From: Nocardia panacis
GTDB lineage: Bacteria; Actinomycetota; Actinomycetes; Mycobacteriales; Mycobacteriaceae
Length of the DNA: 64,000 nt
Direction: 5' to 3'
Assembly: GCF_003598715.1 (NCBI RefSeq)
Contig: NZ_QZFU01000055.1
Coordinates: 248,001 to 312,000 of the forward strand
The notes under the pieces are model-generated. The model was given only the letters and a program-made list of their open reading frames with translations. It searched no databases and had not been told where the DNA came from. Positions 31,500 through 40,013 of this stretch are shown here, one piece after another. How positions within the stretch are numbered: position 1 is the first letter of the stretch; each line of letters opens with the position of its first letter. The position numbers were made by a program, and so were the translations under genes.

Positions 31500-33428
31500 A
31501 TGGTTTCGCACCAAAATGATGTCGGCACAGCGAAATTGGAAAAGGTCGTCATTCGGTTCGCCGGGGACTCCGGTGACGGAATGCAACTCACCGGCGACCG
31601 CTTCACCCACGAGGCCGCCGCCTTCGGCAACGATCTGGCCACCCAACCGAACTTCCCCGCCGAGATCCGCGCGCCGCAGGGCACGCTGCCCGGCGTGTCC
31701 TCGTTCCAAATCCAGATCGCCGACTACGACATCCTGACCGCGGGCGATCAGCCCGATGTGCTGGTGGCGATGAATCCGGCCGCGCTCAAGGCGAATCTGG
31801 AGGAGTTGCCACGCGGAGCCATCCTCATCGTCAATACCGACGAGTTCACCAAGCGCAATCTGGCCAAGGTCGGCTACGGGAGCGATCCGCTCGCCGACGA
31901 CACGCTCACCGATTTCGCGGTGCACCGGGTGCCGATGACGTCACTGACGCTGGCCGCCACCGAATCCACCGGCGTCGGCAAGAAGGACGGTCAGCGCGCG
32001 AAGAATATGTTCGCCCTGGGCCTGCTGTCGTGGATGTACGGCCGCCCGATCGGCGGCACCGAGCGCTTCCTGCGGGAGAAGTTCGCGGCGAAACCCGAGA
32101 TCGCGCAGGCGAATATCCTCGCGTTCCGGGCAGGCTGGAACTACGGGGAGACCACGGAGAGCTTCGCGACCACCTACCGCATCGATCCGGCCGCGCTCCC
32201 ACCGGGCACCTACCGGCAGATCACGGGCAATACCGCGCTGGCCTACGGTCTGGTCACGGCGGGCCAATTGTCGGGTCTGCCGGTGTTTCTCGGCACCTAT
32301 CCGATCACCCCGGCCTCGGATATCCTGCACGAACTCAGCAAGCACAAGAATTTCGGCGTGACGACCTTCCAAGCCGAGGACGAGATCGCCGGAATCGGTG
32401 CGGCCCTCGGCGCTTCGCTCGGCGGCGCGCTCGGCGTCACCAGCACCTCCGGTCCCGGTCTCGCGCTCAAGAGCGAGACCATCGGACTCGCGGTCATGAC
32501 GGAGGTGCCGCTGGTCGTCGTCGATGTGCAGCGCGGCGGCCCGTCCACCGGTCTACCCACCAAGACCGAACAGGCCGACCTGCTCCAGGCGCTGTACGGC
32601 CGCAATGGCGAATCCCCCGTCGCGGTGCTGGCCCCGCGTTCCCCCGCCGACTGTTTCGCCACCGCCGTCGAGGCGGCCCGCATCGCGCTCACCTATCGCA
32701 CCCCGGTCCTGCTGCTGTCCGATGGCGCGATCGCGAATGGTTCCGAGCCGTGGTCGATTCCGGAAATCGCGCGGCTCGAGCCGATCGATCCGGGCTTCGA
32801 ACCCGATGCGACAGAAGCGGATTCGTTCCAGCCCTACGCGCGCGATCCGGAGACGCTGGCCCGCCCGCTGGCGGTGCCGGGGACGAAGGGGCGCGCGCAC
32901 CGCATCGGCGGCCTGGAGAAGGCCGACGGCAGCGGCGATATCTCCTACGATCCGGCCAATCACGAACTGATGGTGCGGTTGCGCCAGGCCAAGATCGACG
33001 GTATCGCGGTGCCCGAGCTGGAGGTCGACGATCCCGACGGTTCGGCCGAATTGCTGCTGATCGGTTGGGGCAGTTCCTTCGGTCCGATCGGCGAGGCATG
33101 TCGGCGGGCGCGGCGTCGTGGCGTCGCGGTGGCGCAGGCCCATCTGCGCCATCTGAATCCCTTGCCGCACAACCTCGGTGCGGTGCTGCGCCGATACCGC
33201 ACGGTGGTGGCCCCCGAGATGAACAACGGCCAGTTGGCGCTGCTGCTGCGCGGCAAGTACCTGGTGGATGTGCGACCCTGGACGAAGATCGCGGGTACCG
33301 CGTTCTCGGCACAGGAACTCGTCGGGGTCATCGACGCCGCGCTCGACGGCTCGATCGCGGAGATGGAACAGGACAAGTCCTTCGCGGCCCGCGCCAGGGC
33401 CACCTATCGCATCGCAGGGGGCAACTGA
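31500..33428 (+). CDS. korA: 2-oxoacid:acceptor oxidoreductase, alpha/gamma-fused subunit (KorA)
   Basis: A 642-residue subunit. Residues 1-195 are the gamma domain (VVIRFAGDSGDGMQLTGDRF, PAEIRAPQGTLPGVSSFQIQ). Residues 215 to about 590 are the alpha pyrimidine-binding domain (TYPITPASDILHELSKHKN, EDEIAGIGAALGASLGGALG, TSTSGPGLALKSETIGL, DVQRGGPSTGLPTKTEQADL). With the beta subunit it oxidatively decarboxylates 2-oxoglutarate or a related 2-oxoacid to acyl-CoA, reducing ferredoxin. In mycobacteria this enzyme supports an alternative TCA route. RBS-like GAGGAAG and AGCAGG precede the ATG. The stop overlaps korB. Confidence 0.94.
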   Translation: MVSHQNDVGTAKLEKVVIRFAGDSGDGMQLTGDRFTHEAAAFGNDLATQPNFPAEIRAPQGTLPGVSSFQIQIADYDILTAGDQPDVLVAMNPAALKANLEELPRGAILIVNTDEFTKRNLAKVGYGSDPLADDTLTDFAVHRVPMTSLTLAATESTGVGKKDGQRAKNMFALGLLSWMYGRPIGGTERFLREKFAAKPEIAQANILAFRAGWNYGETTESFATTYRIDPAALPPGTYRQITGNTALAYGLVTAGQLSGLPVFLGTYPITPASDILHELSKHKNFGVTTFQAEDEIAGIGAALGASLGGALGVTSTSGPGLALKSETIGLAVMTEVPLVVVDVQRGGPSTGLPTKTEQADLLQALYGRNGESPVAVLAPRSPADCFATAVEAARIALTYRTPVLLLSDGAIANGSEPWSIPEIARLEPIDPGFEPDATEADSFQPYARDPETLARPLAVPGTKGRAHRIGGLEKADGSGDISYDPANHELMVRLRQAKIDGIAVPELEVDDPDGSAELLLIGWGSSFGPIGEACRRARRRGVAVAQAHLRHLNPLPHNLGAVLRRYRTVVAPEMNNGQLALLLRGKYLVDVRPWTKIAGTAFSAQELVGVIDAALDGSIAEMEQDKSFAARARATYRIAGGN

Positions 33429-34507
33429 TGACGATCACCGAAACCTCGCTCGTCGGCGCGGATCTCGGACTCACCGGCCTGTCGGGCGTGCCCGCGGCGG
33501 ATGGACCGCAGAAGGTCAAGGATTTCACCTCCGATCAGGAGGTGCGCTGGTGCCCCGGCTGTGGCGACTATGTCATCCTGGCCACGGTGCGCGGTTTCCT
33601 GGCCGATCTCGGATTGCGCAGGGAGAACCTGATGTTCGTGTCCGGGATCGGCTGTTCGAGCCGTTTCCCGTACTACCTCGAGGCTTACGGCATCCACTCC
33701 ATCCACGGCCGCGCGCCCGCCATCGCCACCGGGTTGGCGATCACCCGACCGGATCTGTCGGTCTGGGTGGTGACCGGCGACGGCGACGCGCTGTCCATCG
33801 GCGGCAATCACCTGATCCACGCGCTGCGCCGCAACGTGAACCTCACGATCCTGCTGTTCAACAATCGAATCTACGGCCTGACCAAGGGCCAGTACTCGCC
33901 CACCTCCGAGACGGGCAAGATCACCAAATCCACGCCGATGGGTTCGGTGGATCATCCGTTCAATACGCTCTCGGTCGCGCTCGGGGCCGAGGCCACTTTC
34001 GCCGCGCGGGCGTTGGACTCCGATCGCGCCGGACTCACCGAGGTGCTGCGGGCCGCCGCCCAGCATCGCGGCACCGCGTTCGTCGAGATCCTGCAGGACT
34101 GCCCGATCTTCAATGACGGTTCGTTCGACGCGCTGCGGCGCGAGAGCGCGGCCGACCATCTCGTCCCGCTGCGCCACGGCGAGCCCATCGTCTTCGGGGC
34201 GCAGGGCGAATATGCGGTCGTGCGAAGCGGTTTCGGGCTGGCGGTCACGCCGACGGCCGAGGTGGCGCGGGCGGAGATCGTGGTGCACGACGCGTATTCG
34301 GACGATCCGGAGTACGCCTACGCGCTGTCGCGGCTGTCCGATCAGGGGCTCGACCATGTGGTCACCGGTATATTCCGCAGCGTGTCCCGCCCCACCTACG
34401 ACGACGGTGTGCGCGCCCAAGCGCGATCGGCGCGGGAACGCACACCGGTGGGGCCGGATTCCTTGCAGCGCTTGCTGACCGGGTCCGAGACCTGGACCGT
34501 CGGCTGA
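33428..34507 (+). CDS. korB: 2-oxoacid:acceptor oxidoreductase, beta subunit (KorB, thiamine-diphosphate-binding)
   Basis: A 359-residue beta subunit. The N-terminal cluster/substrate region has VRWCPGCGDYVILATVRGF and SGIGCSSRFPYYLEAYG with HSIHGRAPAIATGLA. The thiamine diphosphate/Mg2+ motif is VVTGDGDALSIGGNHLIHAL, followed by NVNLTILLFNNRIYGLTKGQ. A late cysteine, in LQDCPIF, may be a further cluster ligand. It starts by TGATG overlap with korA, so the subunits are translationally coupled. The C-terminal domain has more than one polar insertion, normal for actinobacterial KorB. The gene is convergent with mdh. Confidence 0.94.
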   Translation: MTITETSLVGADLGLTGLSGVPAADGPQKVKDFTSDQEVRWCPGCGDYVILATVRGFLADLGLRRENLMFVSGIGCSSRFPYYLEAYGIHSIHGRAPAIATGLAITRPDLSVWVVTGDGDALSIGGNHLIHALRRNVNLTILLFNNRIYGLTKGQYSPTSETGKITKSTPMGSVDHPFNTLSVALGAEATFAARALDSDRAGLTEVLRAAAQHRGTAFVEILQDCPIFNDGSFDALRRESAADHLVPLRHGEPIVFGAQGEYAVVRSGFGLAVTPTAEVARAEIVVHDAYSDDPEYAYALSRLSDQGLDHVVTGIFRSVSRPTYDDGVRAQARSARERTPVGPDSLQRLLTGSETWTVG

Positions 34508-34511
34508 GGAT

Positions 34512-35513
34512 TCAGTCGCGTTTGGCGAATCCCAGATCGATGACGGCGTCGCGCTCCTGCACCAACTCCGCGACGCTGGCATCGATCCTGGCGCGGGCGT
34601 TGTCGTCCGGGTCCAGTCCGGGCACGATGGTGTACTCGCCGTTCGCGCAGGTGACCGGGAACGAACTGATCAGCCCCTCGGGCACGCCGTAGGAGCCGTC
34701 CGAGGGCACCGCCATGGAGACCCAGTCGCCCTGCGGGGTGCCCAGCGCCCAATCGCGGATGTGGTCGATGGCGGCGCTGGCCGCGCTCGCCGCCGAGGAC
34801 GCGCCGCGCGCCTGGATGATGGCGGTGCCGCGCTGCTGCACGGTCGGCACGAAATCCTCGGTGACCCAGGACGACTCGACCAGTTCCACGGCGGGCTTCC
34901 CGGCGACGGCGGCGTGCGCGAGATCCGGGTACTGGGTGGCGGAATGGTTGCCCCACACCGTCATTCGCGAGATATCCGCGGCGGGCGCGCCGACCTTCTT
35001 GGCCAGCTGGGCGATGGCGCGATTGTGATCGAGGCGGGTCATCGCGGTGAAGCGCGCCGCAGGCACATCCGGCGCATTGGTCATGGCGATGAAGGCATTG
35101 GTATTGGCCGGATTTCCGACCACCAGCACCTTCACATCGTCGGCGGCGACCGCGTTGATGGCCGCGCCCTGTTCGGTGAAGATGGGGCCGTTGGCGGCCA
35201 GCAGATCCGAGCGCTCCATTCCGGAGGTGCGCGGGCGCGCGCCGACCAGCAGCGCGATATTCGCCCCGGAGAAGCCGAGCCACGGATCGTCGCTGATATC
35301 CACCGATTCGAGCAGCGGGAAGGCCCCGTCCTCCAGTTCCATTGCCACGCCCTCCAGCGCGGCCACCGCCGCCGGGATCTCCAGCAGCCGCAGGCGCACC
35401 GGCGTGTCCGGACCGAGCAGCGCGCCGGAGGCGATCCGGAACAGCAGACCGTAGGCGATCTGGCCTGCGCCGCCGGTGACGGCGACGGTGACGGGCACGG
35501 GACGGGCGGTCAC
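34512..35513 (-). CDS. mdh: Malate dehydrogenase (NAD)
   Basis: A 333-residue malate dehydrogenase of the cytosolic/type 2 branch. The Rossmann start is VTVAVTGGAGQIAYGLLFRI. Catalytic and substrate residues appear in ALLVGARPRTSGMERSDLL (Arg), TRLDHNRAIAQLAKK (Asp and Arg of LDxxR) and TVWGNHSATQYPDLAHA (catalytic His). The GTG at 35513 follows GAGGAG at 7 bases. It oxidises malate to oxaloacetate. Only four bases separate its stop from that of korB, putting two TCA-related functions convergently with no terminator seen between. Confidence 0.96.
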   Translation of the reverse strand: MTARPVPVTVAVTGGAGQIAYGLLFRIASGALLGPDTPVRLRLLEIPAAVAALEGVAMELEDGAFPLLESVDISDDPWLGFSGANIALLVGARPRTSGMERSDLLAANGPIFTEQGAAINAVAADDVKVLVVGNPANTNAFIAMTNAPDVPAARFTAMTRLDHNRAIAQLAKKVGAPAADISRMTVWGNHSATQYPDLAHAAVAGKPAVELVESSWVTEDFVPTVQQRGTAIIQARGASSAASAASAAIDHIRDWALGTPQGDWVSMAVPSDGSYGVPEGLISSFPVTCANGEYTIVPGLDPDDNARARIDASVAELVQERDAVIDLGFAKRD

Positions 35514-35624
35514 GGCTGACTCCTCTATCGCGGGGGATGCTCGTCGACCACCCTAGCCATCCGCACGCCCCGCGATCCGGCTTGGTGAGCTACCCGACAG
35601 TGCCGCACCGGCATTCGGTGACCA

Positions 35625-36272
35625 TCAGGACAGTTCGGCGACCTCGCGGTCGGTCAGGACGATCGGTGAGACGTAATCCTTGTTCCTGGCCATCTGGACG
35701 GCCCGATAGAGCGGCCGCTGCTCCAACCCGGCATCGCGGGCTTCGGCCCGCAGCTGGGCCACCAGCATGGCCGAAACGGCCGCTGCCGCCGCCAGTTCGC
35801 CACTCACCAGCGCGTCGGCCAGGCGGCGCAGCCCGAGCAGGTGCAGTTCCCGCCCGCTGCCCGCATCGGTGTACATGGCCAGCGGGACGATCCGGGTATC
35901 GGGACCCGCCGTCACCCGCAGCACGATACGGCTCAATCGGCCGGGGAACACCAGGATCTCGACGCCGGTGGCCGCACTCAGTTCGAGCAGCCGCTCGCGC
36001 AGCGCGGTCCGCGCGTGCAAGGTGGTTCCCACCAACCACATTCGTCGCCGCCGCAGCGCGAACGCGTAGAGCACCGTCGGCGCGCCGACGACGACGCCCA
36101 CCGCGACGGCCACCGGCCAGGACAGCACCGCGGTGGCCAGCAGTCCGGCCCCGACGCCGATACCCGCCGAGGCCAGTGCGAGCCTGCGCAGCATGGGCGC
36201 GTACGTCTCGGGTGCGACCAGATCCAACCCGACCGGCGAAACGGGTTGCTGCTGATCGGAATTCGATTCCAC
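35625..36272 (-). CDS. Two-helix membrane protein of unknown function
   Basis: A 215-residue protein with a polar N-terminus (ESNSDQQQPVSPVGLDL), then two adjacent transmembrane helices (LALASAGIGVGAGLLATAVL; AVAVGVVVGAPTVLYAFAL) and a soluble C-terminal part of about 140 residues with RLSRIVLRVTAG and LHLLGLRRLADALVSGEL. The GTG at 36272 is preferred because GGAGAGG lies 8 bases upstream. An in-frame ATG at 36371 is possible but would begin in the hisS terminator hairpin. It lies downstream of hisS and upstream of nothing on its strand until mdh. No family recognised. Confidence 0.65.
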   Translation of the reverse strand: MESNSDQQQPVSPVGLDLVAPETYAPMLRRLALASAGIGVGAGLLATAVLSWPVAVAVGVVVGAPTVLYAFALRRRRMWLVGTTLHARTALRERLLELSAATGVEILVFPGRLSRIVLRVTAGPDTRIVPLAMYTDAGSGRELHLLGLRRLADALVSGELAAAAAVSAMLVAQLRAEARDAGLEQRPLYRAVQMARNKDYVSPIVLTDREVAELS

Positions 36273-36364
36273 CGGCTCCGCCTCTCCGCGTTCGCGCCAG
36301 GTCACGGTACCGCGCCGGGCCGAGCCCCCCGCATGGTTTGCCGACCTGGTTCCGAGAACGTTAT

Positions 36365-36398
36365 GCGGCACGGGAAACGGATGCGTTTCCCGTGCCGC
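36365..36398 (-). terminator. Terminator of hisS
   Basis: Perfect 14-bp stem GCGGCACGGGAAAC (36365-36378) / GTTTCCCGTGCCGC (36385-36398) with a 6-nt loop. It starts 16 bases after the hisS stop on the minus strand and separates hisS from the small membrane-protein gene. Confidence 0.75.
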
Positions 36399-36413
36399 CC
36401 TGCAGATTTCGAC

Positions 36414-37682
36414 TCAGGCCAGCTCCGCCGCGACCAAGCGCACCGCGTCGTCGAGCGGGATCTGGCGCTGATCACCGGTGGCCATATCCTTCAGACCGAT
36501 GGTGTTCTCCGCCAAGTCCCGGTCGCCCAGGACCAGGGTGTAGCGCGCGCCGGACCGGTCGGCCGCTTTCATGGCGCCCTTGACCCCGCGCCCGCCGTAG
36601 GCCAGATCCACCCGGATGCCCGCGCGCCGCAGTTGCGCGCCGAGCAGCACCATGCGCTGTTTGGCCGCATCGCCCAGCGGCACCCCGAACACCTCGCAGC
36701 GCGCTTCGGAGCCCGCCGACTTGCCCTCGGCCCGCAGGGCCAGCATGGTGCGGTCCACGCCGAGGCCGAAGCCGATCCCGGACAGCGGCTGCCCGCCCAG
36801 TTCGGCCATCAGCCCGTCGTAGCGGCCACCGCCGCCGATCCCGGATTGCGCGCCGAGCCCGTCGTGCACGAATTCGAAGGTGGTCTTGGTGTAGTAGTCC
36901 AGGCCGCGCACCATGCGCGGGTTCACCACGTACGGGATGCCGAGCGCGTCCAGATGGCCCAGAACCTGCTCGAAGTGCGTCTTGGCCGATTCGGACAGGT
37001 GGTCGATCATCAGGGGCGCGTCGGCGGTGAGCTCGCGCACCTCGGGCCGCTTGTCGTCGAGCACGCGCAGCGGGTTGATCTCGGCGCGCCGTTTGGTCTG
37101 TTCGTCGAGCGGGAGTTTGAACAGGTACTCCTGCAACAGCTCCCGATACTGCGGGCGGCAGGTCTCGTCGCCGAGGGAGGTCAGCTCCAAACGGAATCCC
37201 GTCAGGCCCAGACCGCGGAAACCCTGATCGGCGATGGAGATCACCTCGGCGTCCAAGGCCGGATCGTCCACGCCGATGGCCTCCACGCCGACCTGCTGCA
37301 ACTGCCGGTACCGGCCCGCCTGCGGCCGCTCGTAGCGGAAGAACGGACCCGCGTAGTACACCTTGACAGGCAGTTGGCCCCGGTCGAGACCGTGTTCGAT
37401 GACCGCGCGCATCACCCCGGCCGTCCCCTCGGGACGCAGCGTGACGCTGCGGTCGCCCCGGTCCGGGAAGGTGTACATCTCCTTGGTGACCACATCGGTC
37501 GACTCGCCGACGCCGCGGGCGAACAGCGCGGTGTCCTCGAAGACCGGCAGCTCCATCAACCCGTACCCGGCCACATGGGCGGCATGGATGAGTCCGGCGC
37601 GCACGGCGGCGAACTCCGCCGAGGCAGGCGGCACGTAGTCGGGAATTCCCTTCGGAGCGGTAAAGCTGCTGGTCTTCGTCAC
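36414..37682 (-). CDS. hisS: Histidyl-tRNA synthetase
   Basis: A 422-residue class II synthetase. The N-terminus SSFTAPKGIPDYVPP is typical. Motif 2 lies in KVYYAGPFFRYERPQAGRYR followed by QLQQVGVEAIG. The histidine A motif is LDYYTKTTFEFV, and motif 3 is SGIGFGLGVDRTMLAL. A C-terminal anticodon-binding domain follows. The GTG at 37682 gives the normal length; a longer upstream frame would run across the ppiB promoter and lacks homologous sequence. Divergent from ppiB, as in mycobacteria, but without the glyoxalase-like gene (Rv2581c) that I recall between them there. Confidence 0.96.
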   Translation of the reverse strand: MTKTSSFTAPKGIPDYVPPASAEFAAVRAGLIHAAHVAGYGLMELPVFEDTALFARGVGESTDVVTKEMYTFPDRGDRSVTLRPEGTAGVMRAVIEHGLDRGQLPVKVYYAGPFFRYERPQAGRYRQLQQVGVEAIGVDDPALDAEVISIADQGFRGLGLTGFRLELTSLGDETCRPQYRELLQEYLFKLPLDEQTKRRAEINPLRVLDDKRPEVRELTADAPLMIDHLSESAKTHFEQVLGHLDALGIPYVVNPRMVRGLDYYTKTTFEFVHDGLGAQSGIGGGGRYDGLMAELGGQPLSGIGFGLGVDRTMLALRAEGKSAGSEARCEVFGVPLGDAAKQRMVLLGAQLRRAGIRVDLAYGGRGVKGAMKAADRSGARYTLVLGDRDLAENTIGLKDMATGDQRQIPLDDAVRLVAAELA

Positions 37683-37818
37683 GGTTGTCCAGTTTTCCAA
37701 ATGAGCGCACGCCACGTCCAACCGGTATCCCGGAACGCGTCGCGGGAACTGCCGGGTGGTCTCAGGAATAGATGGCACACTGTCATGCCGAATGTCACCA
37801 CACGGGAGGAACCTGGTA

Positions 37819-38688
37819 GTGCCGAGCAACGAACAGCGACGGGCGACGGCCAAACGCAAGCTGGAGCGCCAGCTGGCGAATCGGGCGCAGCGGGCGCGCA
37901 GGCGTAAGCAACTCACCGTCGCGGGATCCATCCTGGGTGTCATCGTGGTGGCGGCGGCCGGCGTCGGCATCTACTACCTGACCCGCGGCGAGGGCAAGGA
38001 CACGCGATCCGATACGGTCGCGGGCTCCTCGGCTCCGGTCGCACCCGCGCCGTCCGCGCGGGCCAAGCCCGCCATGGTCACCTGCTCCTACGCCGACAGC
38101 GCCAAACCGGCCGACAAGCAGGTCAGCAAACCCACCCGCACCGAGGTGCCGACCACCGGCGACAAGGCGCAGACAGTGAGCCTGAGCGTCGACACGAGTC
38201 AGGGCTCGCTCGGCCTCACCTTGAACAATGCCGAATCTCCCTGCACCGTCAATAGTTTCGTGAGTCTGGTGAGCCAGGGCTACTTCGACAACAGCCCCTG
38301 CCACCGGATGACGGCCATCGACGGGCTGAAGGTGTTGCAGTGCGGGGATCCGACGGGCAGCGGAACGGGCGGTCCCGGTTACCAATTCGCCGACGAGTAC
38401 CCGGCCGACCAGTACGCGCCGGGTGATCCGGCGGCCCAGGAGAAGATCAGCTACAAGCGCGGCACCATCGCCATGGCCAATGCCGGTCCCGGCACCAATG
38501 GCAGCCAGTTCTTCCTCGTCTACCAGGATTCCCAATTGCCGCCGCTGTACACGATCTTCGGCAAGGTGGACGATTCCAGCATGGCCACCCTGGACAAGAT
38601 CGCCAAGATCGGCGAGGACAACTCGAACGGCCCCGGCGACGGCAAGCCGAAACAGCCGGTCACCATCCAGTCGGTGCGGGTGGACTGA
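37819..38688 (+). CDS. ppiB: Membrane-anchored cyclophilin-type peptidyl-prolyl isomerase
   Basis: A 289-residue protein. A basic cytoplasmic N-terminus (RRATAKRKLERQLANRAQRA) precedes one transmembrane helix (QLTVAGSILGVIVVAAAGVG, about residues 35-54). A Pro/Ala linker follows, then an extracytoplasmic cyclophilin domain from about residue 115. The domain shows PCTVNSFVSLVSQGYFDNSP and the FFLVY and MANAGPGTNGSQFF core that binds proline peptides. The GTG at 37819 follows GGGAGGA. In M. tuberculosis the homologue Rv2582 lies directly beside rel; here a 17-kb block separates them. Confidence 0.9.
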   Translation: MPSNEQRRATAKRKLERQLANRAQRARRRKQLTVAGSILGVIVVAAAGVGIYYLTRGEGKDTRSDTVAGSSAPVAPAPSARAKPAMVTCSYADSAKPADKQVSKPTRTEVPTTGDKAQTVSLSVDTSQGSLGLTLNNAESPCTVNSFVSLVSQGYFDNSPCHRMTAIDGLKVLQCGDPTGSGTGGPGYQFADEYPADQYAPGDPAAQEKISYKRGTIAMANAGPGTNGSQFFLVYQDSQLPPLYTIFGKVDDSSMATLDKIAKIGEDNSNGPGDGKPKQPVTIQSVRVD

Positions 38689-38696
38689 TCGTTTCG

Positions 38697-38726
38697 GGAT
38701 CGGACCCGCGCGGTCGGGTCCGATCC
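38697..38726 (+). terminator. Terminator of the cyclophilin gene
   Basis: Perfect 12-bp stem GGATCGGACCCG (38697-38708) / CGGGTCCGATCC (38715-38726), 6-nt loop, 9 bp after the stop codon. Confidence 0.72.
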
Positions 38727-39015
38727 GAGGCGATGCCCACACGGACCAGGTCGGTCCGGAACCGCACCGCGACATTCGACCCCTGGCCGGAAATGCGCGA
38801 TATATGCTGATAAGCGGCACGTCCGTACGGATGTGCCGCACAGAGGTCTCGGAGCTTTGTCGGGTAATCTCGAACCAATAGGGTGTCCAGCTCGGCAGGC
38901 GGGGCATCGCCTGCGAACAACCGACACCGCCCTGCGGACAACCCGTTCGCGCGGCGAGTCCGCGACGCAAGCACCACATAATCCATAGTGATCACCGCAG
39001 CATCGGGGAGCAGCC
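38727..39015. promoter_or_regulatory. Intergenic region at the left edge of the secretion locus, with a 26-bp palindrome
   Basis: No gene is seen here. At 38814-38839 there is a near-perfect 26-bp palindrome, arms GCGGCACGTCCG / CGGATGTGCCGC around TA with one mismatched pair. A TATATG element lies just before it, and a smaller GCGGAC/GTCCGC repeat lies further right. It could be an operator or promoter element for the gene at 39016, or a structure marking the junction of the inserted block. Confidence 0.45.
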
Positions 39016-39582
39016 ATGTCCGGAGAGCTGGACGACATCGGTCGGGAAACCGCGGCCATGATGAAGACAATGTTGCAACTGGCGACGCTGGTCGCACTGC
39101 GCACCCGCGAACGTGGTCAAAAGGAAGCCGAAGCGCGCATCAAGGTCACCGAGGCCCGGCTCAAAGAGGCCAGGGAGATGCAGGTCCGCGAGGCCCGCGA
39201 TATCAAGGCCAAGGATCCGCGCAATGCCGAACTGGCCCGCATGATGGAAAAGCCCTTGCCCCCCAAGGGCGTATCGCTCGAGAAGGATCATTTCTCCGCC
39301 GTGCCGGGGCAGCAGTCCAGCGGTATGGCCGCCACCGCCGTCGCCACGGCCGCCGCGGCGAAACCCATGCTGCGCTACGACTCTCCCGAACGCCGCATGG
39401 CCATCGCCGCCCATCTCGCCAAGATCGGTGTCGCCCCCGAGTTGGCGGCCGTGCGCATGCTCATCGAAGTCGGCCAGGCCCAACCACCGAACGCGGCGGT
39501 GCGCGAGCGGCCCGACGAGGCCCCCAGCGTCCAGCGCGCCCGCGAGATGGAGTCGCGCGGTATGGAGCGCACCCGCAATTAG
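39016..39582 (+). CDS. Coiled-coil protein at the edge of the type IV locus
   Basis: A 188-residue hydrophilic protein with no signal peptide or membrane helix. Residues 28-80 are a charged heptad-rich coiled coil (RTRERGQKEAEARIKVTEAR, LKEAREMQVREARDIKA). A Pro/Ala linker and a small helical C-terminal domain (RMAIAAHLAKIGVAPELAAV) follow. It is the only plus-strand gene of the locus and converges on the DUF4913 gene. The helical end looks like a small DNA- or protein-binding module, but no family is recognised. A regulatory or accessory role in the neighbouring system is a guess from position. Confidence 0.65.
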   Translation: MSGELDDIGRETAAMMKTMLQLATLVALRTRERGQKEAEARIKVTEARLKEAREMQVREARDIKAKDPRNAELARMMEKPLPPKGVSLEKDHFSAVPGQQSSGMAATAVATAAAAKPMLRYDSPERRMAIAAHLAKIGVAPELAAVRMLIEVGQAQPPNAAVRERPDEAPSVQRAREMESRGMERTRN

Positions 39583-39584
39583 TG

Positions 39585-39608
39585 GACGCCCGCGCTACCG
39601 CGGGCGTC
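39585..39608. terminator. Short hairpin between the convergent coiled-coil and DUF4913 genes
   Basis: Perfect 10-bp stem GACGCCCGCG (39585-39594) / CGCGGGCGTC (39599-39608) with a CTAC loop, 2 bp after the stop of the coiled-coil gene. Confidence 0.6.
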
Positions 39609-39626
39609 TCGCCGCTCCCCTCGAGC

Positions 39627-40013
39627 TCACATTCGGAAATCGCCGATGGTCGGATCGCCGAACATGCCGTGCTGCGGCGATTTCAGCGGTAGCGGGCTGA
39701 GCATATCCTTGTGCCCGTTGCGCACCGAGCAGTATTTGAACGGCCCCTTCGGATCGAAGAGTCGGGTCATGTGCGGGTCGGCGTGGTCGAGGAACCAGAC
39801 GCTCAAGCCGGTCTTGCCGTCGAGGCGGTAGTGCTCCCAGGCCCGCCACAGCGAATCGAGCCGGGCCACCGCCTCCGCGTGCTGGAACCACTCCGGGCAC
39901 CACACGGTGTCGCTGAGATCGGTGACCTGACGCCGGTACACCATGCTCAGGTAGTTCTCCACGAACTCGACGACACTCGCGTAGATCATGGGCTGCTGCT
40001 GTGGTTCGGTCAC
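39627..40013 (-). CDS. DUF4913-domain protein
   Basis: A 128-residue protein matching the DUF4913 pattern: VVEFVENYLSMVYRR, TVWCPEWFQHAEAVARLDSL followed by WRAWEHYR, WFLDHADPHMTRLFDP and GPFKYC. The family is found in actinobacterial plasmids and conjugative or phage-related elements, usually near transfer genes; its biochemical function is not known to me. The aromatic and histidine-rich core suggests a small fold that could bind metal or nucleic acid, which is speculation. GTG start at 40013 overlaps the VirD4 stop as GTGA. Last gene of the minus-strand operon. Confidence 0.85.
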   Translation of the reverse strand: MTEPQQQPMIYASVVEFVENYLSMVYRRQVTDLSDTVWCPEWFQHAEAVARLDSLWRAWEHYRLDGKTGLSVWFLDHADPHMTRLFDPKGPFKYCSVRNGHKDMLSPLPLKSPQHGMFGDPTIGDFRM

